Positions 35,223-44,792 of a stretch of 64,000 nt of DNA are shown piece after piece. A model generated the notes under the pieces. It saw only the letters and a program-made list of their open reading frames with translations. It had not been told where the DNA came from and did not search any database. The stretch spans positions 2,602,630 through 2,666,629 of the forward strand of contig NZ_JXCJ01000001.1 in the NCBI RefSeq assembly GCF_000832015.1, read 5' to 3'. This DNA is from Gilvimarinus agarilyticus (GTDB lineage Bacteria > Pseudomonadota > Gammaproteobacteria > Pseudomonadales > Cellvibrionaceae). The position numbers and the translations under genes are program-made. The stretch's first letter is position 1, and the number at the start of each line of letters is the position of its first letter.

Positions 35223-36636
35223 CCGGGCCTCCCGGCTCACCATGGTAATGATCGGAAAACCGTATTACGTCGTTTTCATCAATGCGATCTCCGGTTTGCA
35301 CTTCAATCAAATCAAGTATGGTGTCGCCGGGGTTATGCAGCGTGTGAACATCTCCCACATTGATATGAATCGATTCGTTCGCCTGTAAAATCTGTTCGTG
35401 CTCACCAATTCTAACGTTGGCCGTACCCTCCAATATCACCCAGTGCTCTGCGCGGTGTCGATGCACTTGTAAGGCCAGCTTCGCACCGGGTTTTACCTTT
35501 ACGTGCTTGACTTGATAGTGCTCGCCCAGATTCACGGTTTCATAACTACCCCAGGGGCGATGGACTTTTTGATGATGGCGAATTTCAGAGCGGCTATCGG
35601 CTTTTAATTGATTCACCACCGTCTTAACCGCTTGTGAACTCTCGCGCGACATGACCAGTAGTGCGTCATGGGTATCGATAATGGCAAGATCACGTACACC
35701 CACCGCTGTGACCAGTCTGGAGCCTGAGCGAATAAGCGAATTCTGTACGTCCTCCACGACGATATCGCCCATCAATGCGTTGCCACTTTTGTCTTTATGG
35801 GCGTGCTCGTAAACCGATTGCCAGCTGCCGATATCGCTCCAATCTCCGCCATAGGGAACCACCGATCCCTTGGTCGTAGACTCCATAATGCCGTTATCGA
35901 TTGAGATAGATGGAGCGCGAGAAAACGCCTCCGCCCCAACCCGAATAAAATCAAGGTCGGTATAACGCTCTGCCATAGCTTTAGCAACCGCATCATAAAC
36001 CGCCGGCTGAAATTGTTTAAGTTCGCCAAGGTAGGCCTTAGGGGTAAACATAAACATACCGCTGTTCCAGTAATAGTTACCGGCATTGACATAGTTGGTA
36101 GCGGTATCTAGATCGGGCTTCTCGTGGAAAGCTGTAATAGGTGAAACTTTCCCATACTGAGCCGCTTCAATATAGCCATAACCGGTCTCAGGGTAACTGG
36201 GCAGAATACCAAAGGTCATCAATGCTCCGCTCTGTGCAGAGACATTCGCTTCAGAGACCGCGTCAGAAAAGCGCTCAGAATCTTCAATCAGGTGATCGGC
36301 TGGTAAGACTAATAAACTAGCGCCCGGCGCATATTGTTGCACTTCGAACGCCGCTAGCGCGATGGCGGCGGCGGTATTACGCGCGGCCGGTTCGAGCATA
36401 ATGGTTCCCACTATGCCCATCTCGAGCATCTGTTGCGCGATCAGAAATCGGTGATCGTTATTGCACACCACGACCGGAGCAGATTCGATCCCACAACGCC
36501 TAACTCGCGAGAGCGTTTGCTGGATCAAGGTTTGATTCGGGTCCGTTAAATTTATGCACTGCTTCGGGTATAGCTCGCGCGACAACGGCCATAAACGATT
36601 ACCTGAACCGCCTGCAAGCAAAACCGGTATGATCAT
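35212..36636 (-). CDS. manC: Mannose-1-phosphate guanylyltransferase / mannose-6-phosphate isomerase
   Basis: Makes GDP-mannose, and the fused C-terminal domain can interconvert fructose-6-P and mannose-6-P. The 474-residue protein has the nucleotidyltransferase signature LLAGGSGNRLWPLSRELYPKQ near the start and FHEKPDL. A C-terminal type II cupin (about 360-460) carries RPWGSYETVNLGEHYQVK and LALQVHRHRAEHWVI with the metal ligands. Length is normal for the AlgA/ManC/CpsB group. It lies downstream of ugd after a 90-base gap holding nested inverted repeats, and runs directly into the epimerase gene. The phosphomannomutase that feeds it is at 43-44.6 kb. Confidence 0.94.
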   Translation of the reverse strand: MIIPVLLAGGSGNRLWPLSRELYPKQCINLTDPNQTLIQQTLSRVRRCGIESAPVVVCNNDHRFLIAQQMLEMGIVGTIMLEPAARNTAAAIALAAFEVQQYAPGASLLVLPADHLIEDSERFSDAVSEANVSAQSGALMTFGILPSYPETGYGYIEAAQYGKVSPITAFHEKPDLDTATNYVNAGNYYWNSGMFMFTPKAYLGELKQFQPAVYDAVAKAMAERYTDLDFIRVGAEAFSRAPSISIDNGIMESTTKGSVVPYGGDWSDIGSWQSVYEHAHKDKSGNALMGDIVVEDVQNSLIRSGSRLVTAVGVRDLAIIDTHDALLVMSRESSQAVKTVVNQLKADSRSEIRHHQKVHRPWGSYETVNLGEHYQVKHVKVKPGAKLALQVHRHRAEHWVILEGTANVRIGEHEQILQANESIHINVGDVHTLHNPGDTILDLIEVQTGDRIDENDVIRFSDHYHGEPGGPGEL

Positions 36637-36644
36637 AACGTTTC

Positions 36645-36713
36645 TCTAATAGCAAAAATGGCCCCTCAGCAGGAGCACCTAGGCCTATTTTGTCATAATA
36701 GGCCGCTATTAGA
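36645..36713. repeat. Nested inverted repeats between ugd and manC
   Basis: An outer pair, TCTAATAGC (36645-36653) and GCTATTAGA (36705-36713), encloses and directly abuts an inner perfect hairpin, GGCCTATT-TTGTCAT-AATAGGCC (36682-36704). The structure fills most of the gap before manC. No T-run follows on either strand, so it does not look like a simple terminator; an operator or RNA processing structure is possible. Confidence 0.6.
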
Positions 36714-36726
36714 AAACGCAGGGGGG

Positions 36727-38112
36727 CTATATTGCAGCTCTGTGATCCGAGGCGACAAGACCCAGTGCAGGCACTGGGGATGGACTCACGTGCGGACGAC
36801 CAACACTGTAGTAATAAAAGCCTCGCTGAGCGAGCATTTCTGGGTTATAGACATTTCGGCCATCAAAAATAACAGGCTCAGCCAAGGCGCTCAGCAGCGT
36901 GTCAAAATCGGGAGCCCGAAACGCCTGCCACTCTGTGACGACTACCAGTGCATCAGCCCCTTCAAGGGCCGACTCTTTGGTACCACACAAGCGTAAGTCA
37001 CTGCGCACACCATAAATACGTTGCGCTTCGTCCATGGCCTCAGGGTCATACGCCTGTACCTTGGCCCCTGATTGCCATAAAGCCTCCATTAACACCCGGG
37101 AAGGGGCTTCGCGCATATCATCCGTATTGGGTTTAAACGACAGCCCCCACAAAGCAAAAGTTTTACCTTTTAAGTCTCCGCCATAATGGGCCGAAATTTT
37201 AGTAAAAAGCGTATTTTTTTGGCAATTATTGCGATGCTCCACTGCCTTTAATACATCAGACTCAAAGCCGGCCGTGCGGGCAGTACTGATGAGCGCTCGA
37301 ACATCTTTCGGAAAACAGGAGCCGCCGTAACCAACACCGGGGTAAATAAAGTGATAGCCGATACGTGGATCACTGCCAATCCCAAGCCTCACGGCTTCAA
37401 CATCAGCGCCGAGCTTTTCGGCCATGTTGGCAATTTCGTTCATAAAACTGATCTTGGTGGCGAGCATACAGTTAGCCGCATACTTAGTAAGTTCGGCGCT
37501 ACGCACATCCATAACGATAATTTTTTCGTGATTGCGATTAAAGGGAGCATAAAGCTCACGCATAGTGGCCTCGGCACCGGCATCGTTGGTGCCAATGATT
37601 ATGCGATCGGGCTTCATACAATCGGCCAGTGCCGACCCCTCTTTTAAAAATTCCGGGTTTGATATAACAGGTACATTAAAACGCTTACCGCGCGTCTGAA
37701 GTTTTGCCCCAATGCAGCGAGTAACCTGATCGGCCGTGCCAACGGGAACCGTCGATTTATTTACCACCAATACTGGCCGATCGAGTAACTCGCCCAGTGT
37801 GCCAGCAACGCTTAGCACATAGCGAACGTCAGCCGCACCCGATTCATCCGGAGGTGTACCCACGGCAATAAATTGCACGTCACCGTGCTGAACCCCCACC
37901 TCAGGGTCATGACTAAAAAGCAGTCGCCCACTGCGGTGATTTTCACGAACTACAGCTTCTAAACCTGGCTCATAAATCGGTATATGCCCTTGGTTGAGTC
38001 GGTTAATTTTTGCTTTATCAACATCGATACAAACTACCTGATGCCCGACCTCGGCAAGTGCAGCCGCCTGCACCAACCCAACATAACCCACACCAAAGAC
38101 TGTAACCTTCAT
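36727..38112 (-). CDS. ugd: UDP-glucose 6-dehydrogenase
   Basis: Oxidises UDP-glucose to UDP-glucuronate with NAD+. About 461 residues with [20 protein letters not shown] (Rossmann fold), [31 protein letters not shown] and [13 protein letters not shown] with the catalytic cysteine, then the C-terminal UDP-binding domain with [18 protein letters not shown]. The start at 38112 (MKVTVFGVG) is preferred to an in-frame one four codons earlier. Other UDP-sugar dehydrogenases (UDP-GlcNAc type) share the fold, but the motifs here fit UDP-glucose best. It follows lapB on the same strand after a 137-base gap with a palindromic element. Confidence 0.92.
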   Translation of the reverse strand: MKVTVFGVGYVGLVQAAALAEVGHQVVCIDVDKAKINRLNQGHIPIYEPGLEAVVRENHRSGRLLFSHDPEVGVQHGDVQFIAVGTPPDESGAADVRYVLSVAGTLGELLDRPVLVVNKSTVPVGTADQVTRCIGAKLQTRGKRFNVPVISNPEFLKEGSALADCMKPDRIIIGTNDAGAEATMRELYAPFNRNHEKIIVMDVRSAELTKYAANCMLATKISFMNEIANMAEKLGADVEAVRLGIGSDPRIGYHFIYPGVGYGGSCFPKDVRALISTARTAGFESDVLKAVEHRNNCQKNTLFTKISAHYGGDLKGKTFALWGLSFKPNTDDMREAPSRVLMEALWQSGAKVQAYDPEAMDEAQRIYGVRSDLRLCGTKESALEGADALVVVTEWQAFRAPDFDTLLSALAEPVIFDGRNVYNPEMLAQRGFYYYSVGRPHVSPSPVPALGLVASDHRAAI

Positions 38113-38249
38113 CACCTGCCTCACTGTTATTTACGAGAGTATCGCCAAGCACACCGCCTAGTTTGGCGGCACTGTTTAGCGAGTTACGCTCAGTAAATCA
38201 GTGGACTTTTACAGATGTATGAAATTTATACGACAGAAATGTTACCGCC

Positions 38250-39437
38250 CTATTCGCCCGCTACCCCCCGTATGGGGCGAATACTACCCCACGATTTACA
38301 ACCGGGACAAAGCCAGTGCAGGCTATTACCGGTGAAACCGCATTTGTTACAGCAGTAGCTCGGCTTTTCGGCGATAACCTGATCGACCAGCTGCTTAAGT
38401 AGCTCAAGGTTCTCCTTAGCTTTGCCTTCTGAATGTGGCAAATGCAGCTCAACCAAGCGATTAAGCGTGCGTATGCTTGGGTTCAGCTTTAGCTGTTCGG
38501 CAATAAAGTCGGCGGCGACGTAATCGTCCTGGCTCCAGCGCAACCGGTCGGCGATTTTTATGATTAACGTGTTACTCGGGTGCTCTTTTAGTAGTTTCTG
38601 TAAGTAGTCGTCCAGAGCGCGCGACTCACCAAGGCGCTCATAGCTTTCAATTAAGGTGTCCAGTACCTCTATCAGGTACTCAGGGTCCTGGGCCGGAATT
38701 CGGTGTATATGTTTAAGGGCCTCCCGGTAGCGCCCCTGAGAAAACTCCAGCCGGGCAAAAAGAATACTCGCCCGCGCCGACGACGGGTCGAACCGCAGCG
38801 CCTCTTGCAGGTGTACCCGAGCTTTAGTGATATGGCGGGCCTCAAGGTCTTGCAGCGCTTGCTCGCACGCAAAATGTGCCTGCATTTGCTCGAGCCCCTG
38901 GCCTTGATCATGTTGCTTAGCTCGGCGCTCGAGCTGACTTGCCATGGCAATGGCGTCATCCCACTCGTTCTCGTCTTGATAAATCTCGATGAGGTGCTCA
39001 AGTGCTTGCAGCTTGTACATGGAGGAAAGCTTCACCAGCTCCAACAACAAGGCCTCTGCCCTGTCTAATAAGCCGGCTTTTATGTAGTCACGTGCCAACT
39101 CTATTTGGGATTCATGCTGTTGCCGGACGTTAAGCCCTGGGCGAGCCAGTAAGTTTTGGTGAATCTTAATCGCCTTGGTGACTTCGCCGCGCCGGCGCAG
39201 CATGTTGCCCAGAGCCAGGTGTGTTTCAAGGGTGTCACTATTAACCGCCAAGGAGCCAATAAAGGCATCTATAGCACTGTCGGGCTGCTCGTTAAATAGA
39301 TAACTCAAGCCTTTATAATAATTTAGGGCATAGTCTTTAGGGTAATGCGCAGATTTTCGGCGAGGGTGCCAGCGGCCCAAGGCAAAGCCAATTGCCAAAG
39401 CCAACAGCAGCAGCCCGTACATCAAAATGTCAGCCAT
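38250..39437 (-). CDS. lapB: Lipopolysaccharide assembly protein LapB
   Basis: Inner-membrane regulator that couples LPS synthesis to LpxC proteolysis by FtsH. The 395-residue protein has one N-terminal helix (about 4-20), then a series of TPR repeats. A C-terminal rubredoxin-like metal site follows, with two CxxC pairs: CNKCGF and CPGCKSW. This is the family layout. It follows lapA with four bases between, and the pair follows ihfB, as in many gammaproteobacteria. Confidence 0.95.
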   Translation of the reverse strand: MADILMYGLLLLALAIGFALGRWHPRRKSAHYPKDYALNYYKGLSYLFNEQPDSAIDAFIGSLAVNSDTLETHLALGNMLRRRGEVTKAIKIHQNLLARPGLNVRQQHESQIELARDYIKAGLLDRAEALLLELVKLSSMYKLQALEHLIEIYQDENEWDDAIAMASQLERRAKQHDQGQGLEQMQAHFACEQALQDLEARHITKARVHLQEALRFDPSSARASILFARLEFSQGRYREALKHIHRIPAQDPEYLIEVLDTLIESYERLGESRALDDYLQKLLKEHPSNTLIIKIADRLRWSQDDYVAADFIAEQLKLNPSIRTLNRLVELHLPHSEGKAKENLELLKQLVDQVIAEKPSYCCNKCGFTGNSLHWLCPGCKSWGSIRPIRGVAGE

Positions 39438-39441
39438 TAGA

Positions 39442-39741
39442 TTAAGTCCGCAAACTTTGGCTTCTCAGTGTTTGTACTTCCTGCTCTAGTTTTTCGTTGC
39501 GCCGGCGCGCCGAGGCGAGGCTGCGACGCATGGCCATGGAGGGAATAAGGTTTAAAGCAAAGCCAAGTAGCAACCCAAACAAGGTGAAGATAAGCAACCA
39601 AATGCCGAGCCGTAATTCGGGTAAAACATTTCCCAGCAAGGTTACTGTCACTTCAGACGCGTTTTCAGAGTTAAAGACAAACCCCAAAATAAGTGCCGCG
39701 AGTAATACCAGAGCATAGATCCATCTGCCAATGCGCCTCAT
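39442..39741 (-). CDS. lapA: Lipopolysaccharide assembly protein LapA (DUF1049)
   Basis: A 99-residue inner-membrane protein with two helices (about 7-25 and 42-65) and a short basic, coiled C-terminus (RRNEKLEQEVQTLRS). The segment between the helices (NASEVTVTLLGNVLPELRLGIWLL) is the DUF1049 core. In E. coli LapA interacts with LapB. It lies directly before lapB and about 40 bases after ihfB. Confidence 0.92.
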   Translation of the reverse strand: MRRIGRWIYALVLLAALILGFVFNSENASEVTVTLLGNVLPELRLGIWLLIFTLFGLLLGFALNLIPSMAMRRSLASARRRNEKLEQEVQTLRSQSLRT

Positions 39742-39783
39742 AGAAACCTCTCTAGGCGTGGGAATAGTTTAATGATACAACGA

Positions 39784-40074
39784 TCAGGAGTGAATACTTT
39801 CATTAACCCGGTCACGCATCTCTTTGCCGGGCTTAAAATGCGGAACAAACTTACCCTCGAGCTCAACCGCGTCACCTGTTTTGGGGTTACGCCCCATACG
39901 TGGTGCGCGGTAATGCAAAGAAAAGCTGCCGAACCCGCGAATTTCAATACGCTCACCTTCGGCCAGCATCTCAGACATATAGTCTAATAGCAGTTTCACC
40001 GCCAATTCGACATCTCTGACAGGTAAATGATCTTGCTTTTCGGCGATATATTCAATTAATTCAGATTTAGTCAT
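39784..40074 (-). CDS. ihfB: Integration host factor subunit beta
   Basis: DNA-bending nucleoid protein that pairs with IhfA. The 96-residue protein has the HU/IHF fold: [34 protein letters not shown] and the minor-groove arm [11 protein letters not shown] with its intercalating proline. Beta-subunit features (the HYR and [15 protein letters not shown] segments) separate it from HU and IhfA. Placed between rpsA and lapA, as is typical. Confidence 0.95.
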   Translation of the reverse strand: MTKSELIEYIAEKQDHLPVRDVELAVKLLLDYMSEMLAEGERIEIRGFGSFSLHYRAPRMGRNPKTGDAVELEGKFVPHFKPGKEMRDRVNESIHS

Positions 40075-40255
40075 GGCCTGCTCTCGAGTTCGTTGTTGTT
40101 CAGGCGTGGTCGCATTAAGCGATCAGACTTAGCTTATAACGACATTAGAGAGGACGCAATACTTAATGGACAGTTTATGAACAGAAGGTAAGTTATTGAT
40201 CTTAATCTATAATCACACCAATAGTGGCGCTTAACACTACCCAAACGACAGGCAT

Positions 40256-40286
40256 AAAAAAGGCCGGCACGGGGCCGACCTTTTTT
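40256..40286 (-). terminator. Terminator after rpsA
   Basis: On the minus strand AAGGTCGGC pairs with GCCGGCCTT (one G-U) across a 5-base loop and is followed by six T. The wobble pair works only in the minus-strand transcript, which supports that direction. Confidence 0.9.
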
Positions 40287-40300
40287 AAGAAGGGGCGAAA

Positions 40301-41983
40301 TTAGTCTTTCGCTTCCATCTGAGCCTTGATCAGATCACCCAGGGTAGTGGCAGGTGCTGCTTGCTCAGCCTGCTTGCTTGAGTGTTCTTTGATAGAGGCT
40401 TTCTCTTCAGCAACGTCTTTAGACTTCACAGATAAGCTGATAGAGCGGTTTTTACGGTCAACGCTAATGATCTTAGCTTCGACTTCTTCACCTTCTTTCA
40501 GCACGTTGCGCGCGTCTTCAACCTTCTCGCGTGACAACTCAGAGGCCTTCAGTACAGCTTCTACGTCGTCAGCCAGAGTAATAACCGCTGCCTTAGCTTC
40601 AACTTCTTTTACGATACCTTTAACAACAGCGCCTTTGTCGTTCTCGGCTACGTACTCAGAGAACGGATCGGCTTCAAGTTGCTTGATGCCCAGCGAAATA
40701 CGCTCACGCTCTGGATCGATTGCCAGCACAACGGTTTCAATCTCGTCGCCTTTCTTGTACTTACGCACGGCTTCTTCGCCGGCTTCGTGCCAAGAGATGT
40801 CAGACAAGTGAACCAGACCGTCGATGCCTCCGTCCAAGCCGATGAAGATACCAAAGTCAGTGATTGACTTGATCTTACCGGTGATTTTCTCGCCTTTGGC
40901 GCAAGTGCGGGCAAATGCGTCCCAAGGGTTCTCTTGACACTGCTTAACGCCCAGAGAAATACGACGACGTTCTTCGTCAATATCAAGGATCATCACTTCG
41001 ATTTCATCACCAACATTCACAACTTTAGATGGGTGAATGTTCTTGTTGGTCCAATCCATTTCAGATACGTGAACCAGACCTTCAACACCCTCTTCCAGCT
41101 CTGCGAAGCAACCGTAGTCAGTCAGGTTGGTCACAACCGCTTTAACGCGGGCGCCTTCAGGGTAACGGCCAGTAATTTGCAACCATGGATCTTCACCCAG
41201 TTGCTTCAGACCCAGTGATACGCGGTTGCGCTCACGGTCAAACTTCAGCACTTTAACGTCAATTTCGTCGCCAACGTTAACGATTTCGCTTGGGTGCTTA
41301 ATGCGCTTCCAAGCCATATCAGTGATGTGCAGCAGGCCGTCAACACCACCCAGATCTACGAACGCGCCGTAGTCGGTCAGGTTTTTAACGATGCCTTTAA
41401 CAACCATGCCTTCTTGCAGGGTTGCCAGCAGCTCTTCACGCTCAGCTGAGTTAGCTTGCTCCAATACCGCGCGGCGCGAAACCACAACGTTATTGCGCTT
41501 TTGGTCGAGCTTAATAACTTTAAAATCCAGCTCTTTGTTTTCGAGGTGAGCGGTTTCGCGTACCGGACGTACGTCAACCAGCGAACCTGGCAAGAAAGCA
41601 CGGATACCAGCAACGTCAACGGTGAAACCACCTTTAACCTTACCGTTAATAACACCTTTAACCACTTCGTCTGCAGAGTGTGCCGCTTCCAGCACTTTCC
41701 AAGCTTCAGCGCGCTTGGCTTTCTCACGAGACAGGCGGGTCTCACCGAAACCGTCTTCTACGGTTTCCAGTGCAACTTGTACTTCATCGCCTACTTCCAG
41801 CTTAACTTCACCGTTTTCATCGATGAACTGGTTAGCAGGGATAACACCTTCCGACTTGAGTCCGGCGTGTACAGTTACCCAATCTTTATCGATATCAATT
41901 ACCACACCGGTAACGATGGTGCCGGGCACCATATCGACTGTTTTTAAGCTCTCTTCAAATAACTCAGCAAAACTTTCGCTCAT
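40301..41983 (-). CDS. rpsA: 30S ribosomal protein S1
   Basis: RNA-binding ribosomal protein that helps load mRNA. About 560 residues with six S1 repeats, near the E. coli length of 557. The repeated cores are seen in [74 protein letters not shown] and [20 protein letters not shown]. The start is [12 protein letters not shown]; the open frame extends 34 codons further upstream but without family similarity. No Shine-Dalgarno sequence lies 5-10 bases before the ATG, as for E. coli rpsA, whose translation is autoregulated by S1. It is separated from cmk by galU and the phosphomannomutase gene. Confidence 0.97.
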   Translation of the reverse strand: MSESFAELFEESLKTVDMVPGTIVTGVVIDIDKDWVTVHAGLKSEGVIPANQFIDENGEVKLEVGDEVQVALETVEDGFGETRLSREKAKRAEAWKVLEAAHSADEVVKGVINGKVKGGFTVDVAGIRAFLPGSLVDVRPVRETAHLENKELDFKVIKLDQKRNNVVVSRRAVLEQANSAEREELLATLQEGMVVKGIVKNLTDYGAFVDLGGVDGLLHITDMAWKRIKHPSEIVNVGDEIDVKVLKFDRERNRVSLGLKQLGEDPWLQITGRYPEGARVKAVVTNLTDYGCFAELEEGVEGLVHVSEMDWTNKNIHPSKVVNVGDEIEVMILDIDEERRRISLGVKQCQENPWDAFARTCAKGEKITGKIKSITDFGIFIGLDGGIDGLVHLSDISWHEAGEEAVRKYKKGDEIETVVLAIDPERERISLGIKQLEADPFSEYVAENDKGAVVKGIVKEVEAKAAVITLADDVEAVLKASELSREKVEDARNVLKEGEEVEAKIISVDRKNRSISLSVKSKDVAEEKASIKEHSSKQAEQAAPATTLGDLIKAQMEAKD

Positions 41984-42207
41984 GGTCACAAAATTACCTA
42001 TAAAAGTAGCTGTGGGCGACCTGAAAATTGACGCCGCAACAGCAATCCGTAAGGCCAGACATACGGGTTGATGAATGATGAACACAAGCCGCCCTTAACA
42101 CTGGCGAGTAACGGCTTGCTACTGTCGACCCCACGTTAACGGACGATGGGTATCAGCAGGTCGGGCAGGCTAGCAGAGAGGTGGTTATTTAGCAAGCAAT
42201 ATTTAGC

Positions 42208-42241
42208 AAAACACCGGCGCACAGGGGCAACCGGTGTTTTT
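42208..42241. terminator. Terminator after galU
   Basis: AAAACACCGG and CCGGTGTTTT form a perfect 10-bp stem around a 13-base loop. A- and T-rich flanks make it usable in either direction; the galU transcript is the likely target. Confidence 0.8.
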
Positions 42242-42269
42242 AGGGTGACTTAGCAAGATAAACCGTTGC

Positions 42270-43163
42270 TTAGCTGCAGTAAGTGGCGCGTATGTACTCT
42301 TTGACGCCCTCTCCTACCTCACTGTTACGGGTGGCATAGGCAATATTGGCAATCGCATAACCGGTCTTGCTGCCACAATCGTGGCTTTTACCTACCAGCT
42401 CGTAGGCCTCGACAGTTTCCCGCTCCAGCAACATATCAAGAGCATCGGTTAACTGTATTTCACCGCCCGCGCCTGGCTGGGTGCGCTCCAGCAACTCCCA
42501 GGTAGCCGCCGACAGAATATAACGGCCCACAATAGCGAGGTTAGAGGGCGCCTCATCGGCTGGCGGCTTTTCCACCATTGCATTGATTTTTTGGCTGTTT
42601 CCCGCACCGATTTCGGCACCGCCGCAGTCCACCACCCCGTATTTGTGCACCCACTCCCAGGGCACGCCCTCCACCAGAATTTGGCTGGCGCTGGTTTCAT
42701 CAAAGCGACGCACCATACCGGCAAGGTTCTCTTTTTTAAGGTTACACTCGTAGCTGTCAACCAGGACGTCGGGCAACAGCACCGCGAAAGGTTCGTCACC
42801 AATAACAGGCTTGGCGCACAAAATAGCATGCCCTAAGCCTTTGGCTTCAGACTGACGTACTGAAATAACCGTTAATCCCGGAGGTGTAATGGACTTAACC
42901 TGCTCCAATAGCGAACGCTTTAAGCGCGCCTCTAGCTGAGCCTCTAGCTCAAAACTGGTATCAAAATGGTTCTCGATCGAGTTTTTAGAAGCATGGGTTA
43001 CCAAGACAATCTCTTTAATGCCTGCCGCTGCCGCTTCATCTACCACATATTGAATCAGGGGCTTATCAACCACTGGCAGCATCTCTTTAGGAATTGCTTT
43101 AGTCGCTGGAAGCATACGCGTACCCAGCCCAGCTACCGGAATGACCGCTTTTTTAACCTGCAT
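42270..43163 (-). CDS. galU: UTP-glucose-1-phosphate uridylyltransferase
   Basis: Makes UDP-glucose from UTP and glucose-1-phosphate. The 297-residue protein has [20 protein letters not shown] at the N-terminus, ending the nucleotide loop, then [40 protein letters not shown] and [25 protein letters not shown] stands six bases before the ATG. It follows the phosphomannomutase gene by 31 bases, so the two are probably co-transcribed. Its product is the substrate of Ugd at 36.7-38.1 kb. Confidence 0.96.
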   Translation of the reverse strand: MQVKKAVIPVAGLGTRMLPATKAIPKEMLPVVDKPLIQYVVDEAAAAGIKEIVLVTHASKNSIENHFDTSFELEAQLEARLKRSLLEQVKSITPPGLTVISVRQSEAKGLGHAILCAKPVIGDEPFAVLLPDVLVDSYECNLKKENLAGMVRRFDETSASQILVEGVPWEWVHKYGVVDCGGAEIGAGNSQKINAMVEKPPADEAPSNLAIVGRYILSAATWELLERTQPGAGGEIQLTDALDMLLERETVEAYELVGKSHDCGSKTGYAIANIAYATRNSEVGEGVKEYIRATYCS

Positions 43164-43194
43164 CCTCTACTCCTTGTTTGAACTGAATTTGGGG

Positions 43195-44568
43195 TTAGCT
43201 ATCAAGTAACGCTAAAATCTCGTCGGTTTTTGCCTGCATCAGGGCCTTATCGGCACGGCTTTCGACGTTTAGGCGTACCACAGGCTCAGTGTTGGACATG
43301 CGCAAGTTAAAGCGCCAATTCTCAAAGATCATGCTCACGCCGTCAGTTTCATCGACCTCCAGCGCATCGGCTTTAAAGTGGTCGCGCACCTTACTAATGG
43401 CCAGCTTGGCATCGGCGACTTCGCGGTTGATTTCACCCGGCGATGGAAAGCGCGCAATACACTCCTCCATCATCGACGATAGTGTCGCATTCTTACGGCA
43501 CATCAGCTCGGTCACCAACAGCCACGGAATCATGCCGCTATCGCAGTAGAAGAAATCGCGAAAATAGTGATGCGCACTCATTTCACCGCCGTAAATAGCG
43601 TCTTCTTTACGCATACGCTCTTTAATAAAAGCATGGCCAGTTTTTGATTGCACCGCTGTGCCGCCACACTGCTCGGCGATATCGATGGTGTTCCATGTTA
43701 AGCGCGGGTCATGCACAACCTTTCCGCCCTGCTCTTTGATCAAAAAGGCTTCGGCGAGCAACCCCACGAGATAATAACCCTCGATAAAATCCCCCTTCTC
43801 ATCAAAAAAGAAGCAGCGATCGAAGTCTCCGTCCCAGGCAATACCCAAGTCTGCGCCGTGCTCTAGCACGGCATCACGGGTTGGCCCACGATTCTCTACC
43901 AACAGCGGGTTAGGGATACCGTTAGGGAAAGTCGGATCTGGCTCATGGTGAACTTTAATAAACTCAAAGGGAAGGTGAGATTCCAGCGCGTCGATGACGT
44001 GCCCTGCCGCGCCATTGCCGGCATTGACAACAATTTTAAAAGGCTTGAGCTGATCGACGTCAACGTAGCCTAATAAATGTTCAACATAGGCTTCTAACGT
44101 ACTTTGCTTAATCAGTTTGCCCCGGTTCGCTGGGTCGACCGGGGCAAAGTCGCCCTCTTCCGCCAAGCGTTTAATATCCAGCAGACCGGTATCACCGCTA
44201 ATGGGTTTGGAGTTTTCGCGAATCGGCTTCATGCCGTTATAGTCGATGGGGTTATGGCTCGCCGTCACCTCAATGCCACCACTGGCCTCCAGATGACTCG
44301 TCGCAAAATACACCTCTTCTGTGCCGACCATACCGATATCGACAACATCGACCCCTTCATCCCGCAAGCCATTACCGACAGCGGTCTTCAGCGATTCACT
44401 GGTTTCCCGCACATCACCGCCCACAACAACGGTTTTAGGTTTAAGAAACTGGCCGTAGGCACGACCAATTCGGTAAGCGATATCTTCATTTAACTCTTCA
44501 CCGAGCTTGCCACGGATATCATAGGCTTTAAAGCATGTCAGATTTTTTGAACTCACTGCCGACTCCAT
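43195..44568 (-). CDS. manB: Phosphomannomutase (CpsG/ManB type; may also act as phosphoglucomutase)
   Basis: Interconverts hexose-6- and hexose-1-phosphates. About 457 residues, like E. coli CpsG (456), with the same N-terminal pattern [20 protein letters not shown]. It carries the phosphoserine loop [14 protein letters not shown], the metal loop [14 protein letters not shown], the sugar loop [19 protein letters not shown] and the phosphate loop [12 protein letters not shown]. The open frame reaches a GTG at 44592; I start at the ATG at 44568, nearer to CpsG. With galU downstream it covers sugar-1-phosphate supply. Its mannose-1-phosphate would feed ManC at 35-36.6 kb. Confidence 0.92.
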   Translation of the reverse strand: MESAVSSKNLTCFKAYDIRGKLGEELNEDIAYRIGRAYGQFLKPKTVVVGGDVRETSESLKTAVGNGLRDEGVDVVDIGMVGTEEVYFATSHLEASGGIEVTASHNPIDYNGMKPIRENSKPISGDTGLLDIKRLAEEGDFAPVDPANRGKLIKQSTLEAYVEHLLGYVDVDQLKPFKIVVNAGNGAAGHVIDALESHLPFEFIKVHHEPDPTFPNGIPNPLLVENRGPTRDAVLEHGADLGIAWDGDFDRCFFFDEKGDFIEGYYLVGLLAEAFLIKEQGGKVVHDPRLTWNTIDIAEQCGGTAVQSKTGHAFIKERMRKEDAIYGGEMSAHHYFRDFFYCDSGMIPWLLVTELMCRKNATLSSMMEECIARFPSPGEINREVADAKLAISKVRDHFKADALEVDETDGVSMIFENWRFNLRMSNTEPVVRLNVESRADKALMQAKTDEILALLDS

Positions 44569-44792
44569 CGTTGAGTGATCTATCGTTTCCACTGCCAGCG
44601 CGAAGGCATAATGCTTGCGCGCTAAGTTAAGGCATAAATGTAAAAATTTCGATTTTGCGCACCATTTTTACCAACATCTACCGCGAGCCCTCTCGCCGCA
44701 GACGCGATACGCGCAAGTTAACCCCACGTTAATTAACTCGTAGCAGGTTTCGCACCAACATGGGGAGTGTCAACTGAAAAAGTTACTCTAGC

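Noticed and set aside
31277..38112. A recently acquired genomic island
   Set aside because: The tRNA-Val at 31.0 kb would be a natural attachment site, but I see no integrase, no duplicated tRNA 3' end and no mobile-element remains, and the genes fit the conserved ihfB-wbpM site.
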